DNA of 64,000 nt, taken from NCBI GenBank assembly GCA_031399085.1, contig JANNOQ010000045.1, positions 124,001 through 188,000 on the forward strand. Direction: 5' to 3'. Origin of the DNA: R-RK-3 sp031399085 (GTDB lineage Bacteria; Pseudomonadota; Alphaproteobacteria; Rhizobiales; Rhodomicrobiaceae). Both the position numbers and the translations under genes were made by a program. The stretch's first letter is position 1, and the number at the start of each line of letters is the position of its first letter. Positions 26,062 to 34,734 of the stretch are shown piece by piece. Under the pieces are notes generated by a model that saw nothing but the letters and a program-made list of their open reading frames with translations, did not search any database and had not been told where the DNA came from.

Positions 26062-27236
26062 AGTGCGCGTCTGCCTATGTCGCCGAAAGATCGAGTGGAA
26101 CGGATCGGGCGGCGCTGAAAGCAGCGCTGGTCGTGCTCGCGCGGGCGGAAGGATTCGACGCGGTCGGCGTCACGACGCCCGATGGCATTGGCCGCGCGGG
26201 CGAGCGGCTGGAGGCATTTCTCGCCGAGGGGATGCACGGCGATATGGCGTGGCTCGCCTCGCAGGATGAGCGGCGGCGTCATCCGTCAACGCTGTGGCGC
26301 GACACCCGCTCCATCATCATGCTCGGCATGAATTACGGCCCGGAAGTCGACCCGCTGGCGATCCTTGAGGAGCGCTGGCGCGGCGCGATTTCGGTCTATG
26401 CGCGCGGGCGCGACTATCACGACGTCATCAAGGGCAAGCTGAAGACGCTCGGCGGCTGGCTGCACCGCGAAACCGGGGCGGAGGTAAAAATCTTTGTCGA
26501 TACCGCGCCGGTGATGGAGAAGCCGCTGGCGCATTCCGCCGGGATCGGCTGGCAGGGCAAGCACACCAATCTCGTCTCGCGCGATCTCGGCTCATGGCTG
26601 TTTCTCGGCGCAATCTTCTCCGCAGCCGAATTGCCCCCTGACGCCACCGAGACGGATCATTGCGGCACCTGCCGCCGCTGCCTTGATATTTGCCCAACCG
26701 ATGCGTTTCCCGCGCCCTACCGGCTCGACGCCCGCCGCTGCATCTCCTACCTTACGATCGAGCATAAGGGCCACATTCCGCGCGAATTCCGCAAGGCGAT
26801 GGGCAACCGCATCTATGGCTGCGACGATTGCCTCGCCGTCTGTCCCTGGAACAAATTTGCCGCCGCGGCGAGCGAGGCGAAATTCGCCGCGCGTCCAATC
26901 ACCGATGGCGCGCCGCTCGCCGAGTTGTTGGCGCTGGACGAGGCAGCCTTTCGCGCGGCCTTCTCGGGCTCGCCGGTGAAACGGACTGGGCGCGACCGCT
27001 TCATTCGCAATGTGCTGATCGCGGCGGGCAACTCCGGCGAACGGGAGCTGCTGCCCAAGGTGGCGGGCCTGCTTCAGGACGCCAGTCCGCTGGTGCGGGC
27101 GATGGCGGTATGGGCCATGCGGGCGCTTGTTGGGAATGAGCCAAATGCGGTCGCCGAAATGCGCGGCCAGCATTTCCTGTTGGAGACGGACGAGGCGGTG
27201 CGCGGCGAATGGCTATGGGAAGGGGAGACGGCATGA
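26058..27236 (+). CDS. queG: Epoxyqueuosine reductase
   Basis: 392 residues. Final step of queuosine tRNA modification: cobalamin-dependent reduction of epoxyqueuosine to queuosine. Two [4Fe-4S] sets are visible: CGTCRRCLDICPTDAF and, further on, CDDCLAVCPWNKF plus the RRCISYLTIE cysteine. VKIFVDTAPVMEKPLA holds the catalytic Asp. The C-terminal HEAT-like part (ERELLPKVAGLLQDASPLV) recognises tRNA in known structures. The start is a TTG overlapping the GST stop codon; no ATG fits the family N terminus, so coupled translation is likely. It overlaps the next gene by ATGA. Confidence 0.95.
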   Translation: MKCASAYVAERSSGTDRAALKAALVVLARAEGFDAVGVTTPDGIGRAGERLEAFLAEGMHGDMAWLASQDERRRHPSTLWRDTRSIIMLGMNYGPEVDPLAILEERWRGAISVYARGRDYHDVIKGKLKTLGGWLHRETGAEVKIFVDTAPVMEKPLAHSAGIGWQGKHTNLVSRDLGSWLFLGAIFSAAELPPDATETDHCGTCRRCLDICPTDAFPAPYRLDARRCISYLTIEHKGHIPREFRKAMGNRIYGCDDCLAVCPWNKFAAAASEAKFAARPITDGAPLAELLALDEAAFRAAFSGSPVKRTGRDRFIRNVLIAAGNSGERELLPKVAGLLQDASPLVRAMAVWAMRALVGNEPNAVAEMRGQHFLLETDEAVRGEWLWEGETA

Positions 27237-28111
27237 AGACGCTGCTTGCAATCGGCCTCGGCTATTCGGCTTCGGCGGTCGCGTCGCATCTCAAAAGCGC
27301 TGGCTGGCGGATCATCGGAAGCGCGCGCAGCGAGGAGGGGGTCCGCGCCATCGAGGCGAAAGCCTATCGGGGAATACAGTTCGCTGGCGATGCGCCGTCC
27401 CCTGCGCTTGGCCTGGCCATCCGCGAGGCAACGCATCTTCTGGTTTCCGCGCCTCCCGGCGAGGCAGGTGATCCGCTTCTCCTCCATCATTTGCCAGATC
27501 TGACCGCCGCGCCTCATCTTTCCTGGATTGGCTATCTCTCAACCATTGGCGTCTATGGCAATCATCAGGGCGCTTGGGTGGATGAAACCACCCCGCCGAA
27601 GCCCACATCCCAACGCAGCCGATGGCGCTTGGAGGCGGAGCAAGCTTGGGAAAGCTTCACGAATAATCGCGGCGTCACGCTGCAAATCTTCCGCCTTGCT
27701 GGCATTTACGGACCGTCCCGGAACGCGCTTGAGCGGCTGCTGGCCGGCCAGGAGCGGCGCATCGAGAAGCCCGGGCAGGTTTTCAACCGCACGCACCTCG
27801 CCGACATCGCCGCCGTGGTCGAAGCCGGCATTCGCGCCGGGGACGCTGCGAGAGGCGTCTTCAACGTCACCGACGACGAGCCCGCCCCGCCGCAGGACGT
27901 CATCGCTTACGCCGCCGGATTGCTCGGCCTCGAGCCGCCGCCGCTGGTCGCGTGGGCGGACGCCGAAATGAGCCCGATGGCGCGGAGCTTTTACTCGGAG
28001 AACAAGCGCGCCAGCAATACGCGGATCAAGCGCGATCTCGGCGTGACGCTGACCTATCCCACCTACCGCGAGGGGCTTCGCGCGCTCGCGGCCGACCTCA
28101 AGCCGTCATAG
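27233..28111 (+). CDS. SDR family NAD(P)-dependent oxidoreductase (YeeZ-like)
   Basis: 292 residues. It begins MKTLLAIGLGYSASAVASHL, a G-x-G-x2-A-type dinucleotide fold, then WIGYLSTIGVYGNHQGAWVD and LQIFRLAGIYGPSRNALERL, as in the YeeZ branch of atypical extended SDRs. The usual Y-x3-K catalytic pair is not evident (the region reads TSQRSRWRLEAEQ), so a classical dehydrogenase activity is doubtful. The ATG at 27233 overlaps the queG stop by 4 bp. Last gene of the GST-queG operon. Confidence 0.87.
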   Translation: MKTLLAIGLGYSASAVASHLKSAGWRIIGSARSEEGVRAIEAKAYRGIQFAGDAPSPALGLAIREATHLLVSAPPGEAGDPLLLHHLPDLTAAPHLSWIGYLSTIGVYGNHQGAWVDETTPPKPTSQRSRWRLEAEQAWESFTNNRGVTLQIFRLAGIYGPSRNALERLLAGQERRIEKPGQVFNRTHLADIAAVVEAGIRAGDAARGVFNVTDDEPAPPQDVIAYAAGLLGLEPPPLVAWADAEMSPMARSFYSENKRASNTRIKRDLGVTLTYPTYREGLRALAADLKPS

Positions 28112-28135
28112 CAGCCCACGTGACTCCATCGGCCG

Positions 28136-28873
28136 CTAGTAATCGACCCGCACAAGATAAAGTCCGCTGCCCGGCGCCATCGGCCCGCAGCGCGTGCGGT
28201 CGCGCGCATCGAGCGCCAGCCGCATATCCTGCGCAGACCATTTGCCTTCGCCGACGAGCTTCAGACTGCCGACCATCGAGCGCACCTGATGGTGCAGGAA
28301 CGACCGCGCCGAGGCTCGGATGGCGATCTCCTCACCTGATTGCTCCACACTCAGCGCATCGAGCGTCTTGACCGGTGATTTGGACTGACACTGGGCCGCG
28401 CGGAAGGTTGTGAAATCGTGGCGGCCGATGAGATGGGCGGCGGCCTCGGCCATTGCCGTCGCATCCAGCAGCGGCCACGTCCGCCACGCATGATCGCGGT
28501 CGATGACGAGCGGCGCGGCGCGGTTGACGATCCGGTAGCGATAATGCCGCGCCTTGGCCGAGAAGCGTGCATCGAAGCTTTCGTCCACGCGCTCGCAAAG
28601 GAGGATGGCGATCGGAGCGGGCTTCAAGTGAAAATTGACGGCCCTCAGCACTGTCTCGGGCGGCCAATCCTTGGTTAGGTCGATATGGGCGACTTGCCCG
28701 AGCGCGTGCACGCCGGAATCGGTGCGACCTGCGCCGCGTGGAATATATCGCTCTCCGCAAAAGGCCGCGATCGCCTCCTGCATCCGCTCCTGGACGGACG
28801 GCGCGTTCGCCTGCATTTGCCATCCGGCGAAGGGCGTGCCGTCATATTCGATGATGAGCTTATAGCGCGGCAT
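28136..28873 (-). CDS. truA: tRNA pseudouridine(38-40) synthase
   Basis: 245 residues. The catalytic Asp52 lies in RGAGRTDSGVHALGQV; YKLIIEYDGTPFAGWQ at the start and KSPVKTLDALSVEQ and SFLHHQVRSMVGSL later are standard TruA motifs. It isomerises U38, U39 and U40 in the anticodon arm of many tRNAs. In many alphaproteobacteria truA follows def-fmt; here it is 27 kb away from them. It is convergent with the SDR gene (24-bp gap), and a palindromic repeat lies upstream. Confidence 0.97.
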   Translation of the reverse strand: MPRYKLIIEYDGTPFAGWQMQANAPSVQERMQEAIAAFCGERYIPRGAGRTDSGVHALGQVAHIDLTKDWPPETVLRAVNFHLKPAPIAILLCERVDESFDARFSAKARHYRYRIVNRAAPLVIDRDHAWRTWPLLDATAMAEAAAHLIGRHDFTTFRAAQCQSKSPVKTLDALSVEQSGEEIAIRASARSFLHHQVRSMVGSLKLVGEGKWSAQDMRLALDARDRTRCGPMAPGSGLYLVRVDY

Positions 28874-28902
28874 CGGGAAATGCTGGGTTCCTATACGCTT
28901 CT

Positions 28903-29027
28903 CTCCCCCTTCCTCGTCTTCCCTGAAACCGCGAAGCGGTTATCCGGGATCCGGTACGCCCGGCATCGGCGTTCTACCGAAACGCCTCCGCTTACTGGAT
29001 CCCGGCTTTCGCCGGGATGAAGGGGAG
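28903..29027. repeat. Composite palindromic intergenic repeat, full copy 2
   Basis: About 125 bp filling the gap between truA and tyrS. The left part has ACCGCGAAGCGGT, then TATCCGGGATCC; the right part has GGATCCCGGC-tttc-GCCGGGAT. The outermost ends (CTCCCCC and GGGGAG) also pair. The layout and the GGGATCC/GGATCCC centre match the copies at 9379 and 61941, although the left arm is more diverged. Confidence 0.75.
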
Positions 29028-29039
29028 CGTGGGTTTCAA

Positions 29040-30293
29040 TTAGACCGGCTTGATCAATACATGCCGCTTTTTGCCGAGCGACAGCTTGATGACGCCATCA
29101 GCGTTAAGATGATCCAGCGTAAGCATCGCGCGGTCGTCGGTGACCGGCGCGTCGTTGATCCGCGCTCCGCCGCCCTGGATGTGCCGCCGCGCTTCGCCGT
29201 TCGAAGCGGCCAGCCCCGCCCGAACGAGCGCTGTCAGCACGCCGAGACCTGCTTCGACTTCGGCGCTGGGCAACTCGACCGTCGGCAAGCCCTCCGCCGC
29301 CTTGCCCTCGCTGAATGTCCGGCGCGCCGTCTCGGCGGCCTGCTCGGCTGCCGCACGGCCATGCGCGAGCGCTGTCGCCTCAGTCGCCAGCACGATCTTG
29401 GCGTCGTTGATCTCCGCCCCGGTCAGCGCTTCCAGACGCGCGATCTCGTCGAGGGGCATGTCCGTGAACAGCTTCAGGAACCGCCCGACATCGGCGTCCT
29501 CGGCGTTCCGCCAGAACTGCCAATAATCGTAAGGGCTCAGCGCATCGGCATTCAGCCATACCGCGCCTTGCGCGGTCTTGCCCATTTTCGCGCCCGACGC
29601 GGTCGTGAGCAGCGGCGTTGTCAGGCCGAACAGCTCGGCATTGGCAACCCGCCGCCCAAGCTCGACGCCGTTGACGATGTTCCCCCATTGATCCGACCCG
29701 CCCATTTGAAGCCGGCATCCATGGCGACGGAACAGCTCGACATAATCATAGGCCTGCAGCAGCATATAATTGAATTCGAGGAAGGTCAGCGGCTGCTCGC
29801 GCTCGAGCCGGAGCTTGACGCTGTCGAAGGTCAGCATCCGGTTGATGGTGAAATGCGTGCCATATTCGCGCAGGAAGTCGATGTAGAAAAGCTGGCTCAG
29901 CCAATCGTCATTATCGACCATCAGCGCCGCCTGCGGACCGGCCTCAAAGCTCAGAAATTTGTCGAACACCCTGCGGATGCCGGCCTTGTTCGCGTCGATC
30001 TGCTCCTGGGTCAGGAGTTTGCGGCCTTCATCCTTGCCGGAGGGGTCGCCGACCTTGGTCGTCCCGCCGCCGAGCAGCGCAATCGGCCGGTGCCCCGCCT
30101 GCTGCAAGCGGCGCAGCATCATGATGCCGATGAGATTGCCGATGTGAAGGCTCGGCGCGGTGCAGTCGAAACCGATATAGGCCGTCACCGTCTCGCGCGC
30201 CGCCAGGGCGTCGAGAGCCGCAAGGTCGGTGCATTGGTGGATATAGCCGCGCTCTTGCAGCGTGTTGATGAAATCGGATTTCAATGTCGTCAT
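29040..30293 (-). CDS. tyrS: Tyrosyl-tRNA synthetase
   Basis: 417 residues, class I synthetase. The HIGH motif is HIGN at 50-53 (APSLHIGNLIGIMML) and the KMSKS motif is KMGKT (SGAKMGKTAQGAVW). QAYDYVELFRRHGCRLQMGG and SDQWGN are the tyrosine-binding pieces. A C-terminal S4 RNA-binding domain runs from about 350 (LVRAGLAASNGEARRHIQGG). It charges tRNA-Tyr. The gene is divergent from anmK, with 165 bp between the starts. Confidence 0.97.
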   Translation of the reverse strand: MTTLKSDFINTLQERGYIHQCTDLAALDALAARETVTAYIGFDCTAPSLHIGNLIGIMMLRRLQQAGHRPIALLGGGTTKVGDPSGKDEGRKLLTQEQIDANKAGIRRVFDKFLSFEAGPQAALMVDNDDWLSQLFYIDFLREYGTHFTINRMLTFDSVKLRLEREQPLTFLEFNYMLLQAYDYVELFRRHGCRLQMGGSDQWGNIVNGVELGRRVANAELFGLTTPLLTTASGAKMGKTAQGAVWLNADALSPYDYWQFWRNAEDADVGRFLKLFTDMPLDEIARLEALTGAEINDAKIVLATEATALAHGRAAAEQAAETARRTFSEGKAAEGLPTVELPSAEVEAGLGVLTALVRAGLAASNGEARRHIQGGGARINDAPVTDDRAMLTLDHLNADGVIKLSLGKKRHVLIKPV

Positions 30294-30458
30294 AGTGTCG
30301 GCTTTCGGCTGCTGTAAGAACCGGCGGTAGATCGGCGAAGATCGTGCGTAGCGGCGACCGATTTCTTGGCCGCGCTTGAAACCTAAAGGATGCCGTTTTG
30401 ATTGCTCCGTCCTATATCAGGTCGCAGTCTGAGTTGCACGGTTTGTAGCGAGCATCGG

Positions 30459-31592
30459 ATGAAAGCGATCGGAATGATGAGCGGCACCTCGATGGACGGG
30501 GTGGACGTTGCGCTGATTGAGACGGATGGCGAGCGCATTCTTGGCTTCGGCCCGGCGGGCGGCCGCGACTATACCGAGGATGAGCGCACGGTGCTGCGCG
30601 AAGCGGTGGCCCAGGCCGCCGGACTGACGGACCGGGATGCGCGGCCCGGCATTCTTGCCAGAGCCGAGCGGCTGGTGACTGAAATTCATGCCGAAGCCGT
30701 CGACGCCTTCCTGGCCGCCAATGACATATCGCGCGAGGCTGTGGACCTCGTCGGCTTCCACGGGCAGACCGTGCTGCACCGGCCCGATGACGGTCTGACG
30801 GTCCAACTCGGCGACGGTCAGTTGCTCGCCGATTTTATCGGCATGGATGTGGTCTACGATTTCCGCGCCAGCGACATGGCGGCGGGGGGACAGGGCGCGC
30901 CCTTCGTTCCGATCTATCATCGCGCGCTTGCCCAGGCGGCCAATCTGCCGCGTCCGACCGTGATTGTGAATATTGGCGGCGTCGCGAATGTGACGTTCAT
31001 CGGCGAGGATGATGCTCTGCTGGCCTTCGATACCGGGCCGGGCAATGCGCTGATCGACGATTGGATGCGGCTGACGATGGGCGAGGCGCGCGACGAAAAC
31101 GGCCAACTCGCCGCCGAGGGACAGGCGGACGGGCGGCGGCTGGAGGCGCTGTTGGCCGACCCCTACTTCCTGCGCAAGCCGCCGAAATCGCTCGACCGCA
31201 ACGGCTTTCCGCTCTCGGTGATCGACGGACTTTCGCCGGCCGACGGAGCGGCAACTCTTACCGCCTTCACCGCCGCCTCGCTCATTTGCGGTATGGCGCA
31301 TTTCCCGCAAACGCCGAAGATTTTCGTTTTGAGCGGCGGCGGAACGCGCAACGCCACGCTCGTCGGCACGCTAAGGAAGCTGTTGCCGGGGAAGATCGCC
31401 TTGGCCGAGGATTTGGGCTGGGACGCGGGCGCGATCGAAGCCCAGGCTTTCGCCTATCTGGCGGTGCGCTCGCGGCTCGATTTGCCGATTTCCTTCCCCG
31501 GAACGACGGGCGTTCCCGAGCCGCTGACGGGCGGCATTCTGGCGCGGCCGGGCGAGCCCATGCCGGGCGACGCCATCGGCGATTTCGGCTGA
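30459..31592 (+). CDS. anmK: Anhydro-N-acetylmuramic acid kinase
   Basis: 377 residues from the ATG at 30459. MMSGTSMDGVDVALIE is the phosphate-binding start; VGFHGQTVLHRP, VVYDFRASDMAAGGQGAPFV and VNIGGVANVTFI follow, with LAFDTGPGNALIDDW and FVLSGGGTRNATLV. The enzyme phosphorylates and opens 1,6-anhydro-MurNAc released from peptidoglycan, feeding it back to cell-wall synthesis. The frame is open 19 codons further upstream, but those codons run into the tyrS promoter side and are excluded. The divergent tyrS-anmK order is frequent in alphaproteobacteria. Confidence 0.96.
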   Translation: MKAIGMMSGTSMDGVDVALIETDGERILGFGPAGGRDYTEDERTVLREAVAQAAGLTDRDARPGILARAERLVTEIHAEAVDAFLAANDISREAVDLVGFHGQTVLHRPDDGLTVQLGDGQLLADFIGMDVVYDFRASDMAAGGQGAPFVPIYHRALAQAANLPRPTVIVNIGGVANVTFIGEDDALLAFDTGPGNALIDDWMRLTMGEARDENGQLAAEGQADGRRLEALLADPYFLRKPPKSLDRNGFPLSVIDGLSPADGAATLTAFTAASLICGMAHFPQTPKIFVLSGGGTRNATLVGTLRKLLPGKIALAEDLGWDAGAIEAQAFAYLAVRSRLDLPISFPGTTGVPEPLTGGILARPGEPMPGDAIGDFG

Positions 31593-31677
31593 AGCCCGGT
31601 CCTTTCGCGCTCGGCGGAACGGGCCTGCAGCGCCGCGCGTTGTATCGGATCGCAAGCCCTGAAGAAAGGCGCAATCC

Positions 31678-31920
31678 ATGACACAAGGTTCAGACGAAGG
31701 CGGAAAAACCGAGCGGCCGGGGGAGCTTCCCGCGCGCGAGCATAGTCAATATGCCGAGGATGGCCATGAGCCCGACGCCAAGCCACGCGAGAAGGACGAT
31801 GACCAGGATCCCATCAAGCGCGAGACTGGCCGTGGCAATGCGAGCAAAGGTCCGTGGAAGGAGCAAGGCGGCGCGGGACATGGGGAGAATTACGGCGGCG
31901 TCAAGGACGACGCTCCGTAG
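31678..31920 (+). CDS. Small hydrophilic, probably disordered hypothetical protein
   Basis: 80 residues, very rich in Gly, Asp, Glu and Lys, with almost no hydrophobic residues (PGELPAREHSQYAEDG, PREKDDDQDPIKRE). GAAAGG about 9 nt before the ATG is an acceptable ribosome site, and codon use is like that of neighbours. I do not recognise a family. An overlapping minus-strand frame (31690-31938) is hydrophobic but has no such start signal. It lies about 85 bp after anmK in the same direction. Confidence 0.55.
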   Translation: MTQGSDEGGKTERPGELPAREHSQYAEDGHEPDAKPREKDDDQDPIKRETGRGNASKGPWKEQGGAGHGENYGGVKDDAP

Positions 31921-32075
31921 CGGTTTGGTCGAAGGCAAAGCCGCTTGTCATTGAGGGCTTCACCCTTTGTGCAACCAACCTCACTCGGTAAACGTGCATC
32001 ATCCACGCTCGCTCCGGCCTTCGAGTCGGGGCCGAGTCGTCTCACAACTTGACATGAAATTGACGTGACGCGAAT

Positions 32076-32111
32076 TGATCCCGGCTCGGCCTGACGGCCG
32101 TCCGGGACGAC
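32076..32111. repeat. Half copy of the palindromic intergenic repeat
   Basis: TGATCCCGG at 32076-32084 and CCGGGACGAC near 32102-32111 form one hairpin with an inner GGCC-tga-CGGCC region. It equals the right half of the copies at 9379, 28903 and 61941. It lies in the 258-bp non-coding gap between the small hypothetical gene and the convergent rplI. Confidence 0.6.
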
Positions 32112-32178
32112 TCCCTGCAGGATTGGCGGATATCCAATTGCAAGGACTACGTGCGACCCGCGAACCGCCTCAGCAATC

Positions 32179-32778
32179 TCAGCCCCTTTCGGCTTCCCCC
32201 TCTTCGTCTGCCTCCGGCGCGTCCGGATCGAACAGCGCTTCGGCAGCGGCGCGTGCGGCTTCGGCATCCGCCTCGTCATCATCGTCGCGCATGACCGTAA
32301 CGTCTTCACCGCGCGCCTGCCGTTCGGCTTCTTCCATCGTCCGCGCGACGTTGATCGAAACCGAGCTGACGACTTCCGGATGCAGGCTCACCCGCACCGG
32401 ATGCTGGCCGAGGGCTTTGATCGGTCGGTCGAGCAGAATCTGCGAACGCGCGACGGTGAAGCCGCCCTCGGTGACCAGATCGGCGATGTCCCGCGTCGAG
32501 ACGGAGCCGTAGAGCTGGCCGCTATCGCTCGCCTGGCGCAGGGCGATAAAGCTCTTGCCGTTCAGCTTTACAGCGACAGCGCTGGCGTCTTTTTTCAGCT
32601 CCAGATTTTGCGCTTCAAGCTGGGTGCGCTGGGTCTCGAAATGGGTGAGATTGGCCTTTGTCGCCCGCAGCGCCTTGCCCTTGGGCAGCAGGAAATTGCG
32701 CGCATAGCCATCCTTGACCTTGACGACGTCGCCCATTTGGCCGAGCCGGCCGATGCGTTCCAGAAGTATGATTTGCAT
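32179..32778 (-). CDS. rplI: 50S ribosomal protein L9
   Basis: 199 residues. It begins MQIILLERIGRLGQMGDVV and contains VKDGYARNFLLPKGKAL, the L9 signature, followed by the linker helix and C-terminal RNA-binding domain. L9 binds 23S rRNA at the base of the L1 stalk. The last 45 or so residues (from about 155) are strongly acidic (RDDDDEADAEAARAAAE), an extension beyond the roughly 150-residue standard length. AAGGAG 7 nt before the ATG at 32778 sets the start. A longer frame running on to 33456 is only the shadow of the upstream gene. Confidence 0.97.
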   Translation of the reverse strand: MQIILLERIGRLGQMGDVVKVKDGYARNFLLPKGKALRATKANLTHFETQRTQLEAQNLELKKDASAVAVKLNGKSFIALRQASDSGQLYGSVSTRDIADLVTEGGFTVARSQILLDRPIKALGQHPVRVSLHPEVVSSVSINVARTMEEAERQARGEDVTVMRDDDDEADAEAARAAAEALFDPDAPEADEEGEAERG

Positions 32779-32789
32779 TGTTTTGCTCC

Positions 32790-33797
32790 TTAAGGATGAG
32801 GTCCCACGCCACTTGCGGGGGGCGCCTGGCGACGCAATTGGCGCTGGCGCAGTTGCAGAAAGGGTTCGAGAAGGCCGACCGCGATCAGGATGGGCGCGAC
32901 CCATGGCGTTAGAAACAGGCCCGAATAGAGCATCGCCAGCAGCAGCAGCCGATAGGGCGAACCGGCGGAAAGGACATGAATCACGGCAACGCCGAGGATC
33001 AGAAAAGCGCAAGCGATGGCGCCGAGAAAGGCTATTCCGGAAAGGCTCAGCAGGCCCGAGCTCAGGCTTAACCCGAACGCGGCAAAGAACCCTGCAACCA
33101 GCGCGGGCGGATAGTCGATCTGGGTGAAGCGGGGCAGGGGACGCGCGAGTTGGCCGGAAATCGACGCGCTCTTTGCCGCCAGCCAGAGATTTCCCGTCAT
33201 GATGAGCAGCCATAGGATCGCGGCAAAGGCGGGCAGGATGTAGCGGGTGAACCGGTCGATGAAGCGGTCGAGTTCGGCCGGTCCGAATTGCGGGCCGAAA
33301 ACGCTCTGCAACTGCGCCACGGTGCTTTCGTCGAACATCGCCCGCACCGACTGGCGATAGCCTTCGCCATCGCCGCCGAGCAGCAAGAGGCCAAGCGCCA
33401 CCAGCCCGCCCGCCATGAGCGCCGCCCAGGCGATGATGCGGCCGAGCGGATACCATTCGACATTGGGCTGGCCGCCGGGTGCAAGCGGCCCCGCCGCCTC
33501 GGGCGGAACCTCCCGCCGCAGCAAGAACAGATAGGAAAGGATCACCCCCGGCAGACCGATGTAAACGGCGAAGGCGACGCCCGTTTGCAGCCTGAGAACC
33601 AGCGCGACGACCAATGCGGCGGTGATGCAGGACACCAGCGCCGTGCGCGCGCCCCAGCCGATCCCAGCGAGCAGCACGGGCAGCGGCGTCAGATAAAACA
33701 ATAGCACCGCCAGCGCCGAATTAGTGGCGAGCGAGGCGAACAGGACGGCCGCGACCAGCCCCGAGCCGATGCCGATGATGTGCGGCGATGCCGTCAT
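32790..33797 (-). CDS. DUF2232 family membrane protein
   Basis: 335 residues with about eight hydrophobic segments (first at 8-28, then 32-55, 58-72, 80-95, 128-145, 185-210, 235-275 and 290-318). It matches the DUF2232/YybS family of polytopic proteins. Its position between rpsR and rplI is conserved in Rhizobiales. The function is unproven; YybS relatives have been suggested to be ECF-transporter-like. It ends 11 bp before rplI and is presumably transcribed with the ribosomal protein genes. Confidence 0.88.
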   Translation of the reverse strand: MTASPHIIGIGSGLVAAVLFASLATNSALAVLLFYLTPLPVLLAGIGWGARTALVSCITAALVVALVLRLQTGVAFAVYIGLPGVILSYLFLLRREVPPEAAGPLAPGGQPNVEWYPLGRIIAWAALMAGGLVALGLLLLGGDGEGYRQSVRAMFDESTVAQLQSVFGPQFGPAELDRFIDRFTRYILPAFAAILWLLIMTGNLWLAAKSASISGQLARPLPRFTQIDYPPALVAGFFAAFGLSLSSGLLSLSGIAFLGAIACAFLILGVAVIHVLSAGSPYRLLLLAMLYSGLFLTPWVAPILIAVGLLEPFLQLRQRQLRRQAPPASGVGPHP

Positions 33798-33937
33798 GTT
33801 TGCTGTCCCGCTGCGAGGCGGTTAGAGGCATCCCGCCATTGAGAAGCCTCAACCCAAGGTCAATGACGGGCCGGAATTGCCAGCCTGCCATCGCCTTATA
33901 TGTATTTTCAGCCGGCCTAAAGCCGGATGCCGCGTGC

Positions 33938-34186
33938 CTATTTCACCAGATAGGGGATCAAGCCGAGAAACCGCGCCCGCTTGATCGCCTGCGCCAGCTC
34001 GCGCTGCTTCTTGGCGGAGACGGCGGTGATGCGGCTCGGCACGATCTTGCCGCGCTCGGAAGTGAAGCGCTGCAAGAGCTTGACGTCCTTATAGTCGATC
34101 ACTGGCGCGCCCTCGCCCGAGAACGGGCAGGTCTTGCGGCGGCGGTGGAAGGTTTTGCGGACAGTCGATCCGGATGCGTCGCTCAT
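33938..34186 (-). CDS. rpsR: 30S ribosomal protein S18
   Basis: 82 residues: RRRKTCPFSGEGAPVIDYKD, LLQRFTSERGKIVPSRIT, KKQRELAQAIKRARFLGLIP. This is a full-length S18 with the basic core that binds 16S rRNA together with S6. Its start overlaps the rpsF stop by 4 bp (ATGA), so S6 and S18, which form a heterodimer in the 30S platform, are translationally coupled. Confidence 0.98.
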   Translation of the reverse strand: MSDASGSTVRKTFHRRRKTCPFSGEGAPVIDYKDVKLLQRFTSERGKIVPSRITAVSAKKQRELAQAIKRARFLGLIPYLVK

Positions 34187-34734
34187 GCGTCATCTCCAAC
34201 GGGGGCGGTTTCGGGCCGGTTAAAGCGTCCGCCCTCGCGGTCGCCGCCACGGAAGTCGCGTCCGCCTTCACGGTCGCCGCGATCGCTTCTAAAGTCGCGG
34301 CCGCCGCCCTCGCGTCCACCGCCCTCGCGTCCGCCCTCGCGGCGCGGGCCCCGTCGGTCGCCGCCACGGTCGCCGCGATCGCCCCTATCGCCGCGATCAC
34401 GGTCGCGGTCGTCGGAGCGCTTCATCATGGCGGACTGCTTGTCGTCGAGTTCCTTGACGCGGATGGTGATGAACCGGATGACGTCTGTTGAAAGGCCCAT
34501 CTGGCGCTCCATCTCGGCGACGGCGAGATGCGGCGCATCGAGATTCACCAGCGAATAATGCGCCTTGCGGTTTTTCTTGATCTTGTAGGAGAGGGATTTC
34601 AGCCCCCAATATTCCACCTTGCCAACCTTGCCGCCATTGTCCTCGATGACGGTTTGAAAGGTTTTCTGCAGGGCAGCGGCTTGCTGCGCCGTGATATCCT
34701 GGCGCGCAAGAAAGACATGTTCGTAAAGCGGCAT
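34183..34734 (-). CDS. rpsF: 30S ribosomal protein S6 with long Arg/Gly/Asp-rich tail
   Basis: 183 residues. Residues 1-105 are a normal S6 ferredoxin-like domain (MPLYEHVFLARQDI, KVEYWGLKSLSYKIKKNRKA, MGLSTDVIRFITIRV). Residues about 106-183 form a repetitive tail built from RGD, RGG, REGG and RDF units, far longer than the short acidic tail of E. coli S6 and like RGG-type RNA-binding disordered regions. AAGG about 9 nt upstream supports the ATG. First gene of rpsF-rpsR-DUF2232-rplI. Similar tails exist in other alphaproteobacterial S6 proteins, but their role is not established. Confidence 0.97.
   Translation of the reverse strand: MPLYEHVFLARQDITAQQAAALQKTFQTVIEDNGGKVGKVEYWGLKSLSYKIKKNRKAHYSLVNLDAPHLAVAEMERQMGLSTDVIRFITIRVKELDDKQSAMMKRSDDRDRDRGDRGDRGDRGGDRRGPRREGGREGGGREGGGRDFRSDRGDREGGRDFRGGDREGGRFNRPETAPVGDDA

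Noticed and set aside
31690..31938. Minus-strand 82-residue hydrophobic frame over the small hydrophilic protein
   Set aside because: No ribosome site, and its hydrophobicity is expected from the complement of Glu/Asp/Gly codons.
32779..33456. A longer minus-strand frame continuous with rplI
   Set aside because: The region encodes the DUF2232 membrane protein in another frame with clear hydrophobic segments; the rplI start at 32778 has a good ribosome site.
34183..34420. Short direct repeats that could suggest a CRISPR-like or tandem-repeat array
   Set aside because: They are in-frame codon repeats for the RGD/RGG tail of S6, not spacer-separated repeats.
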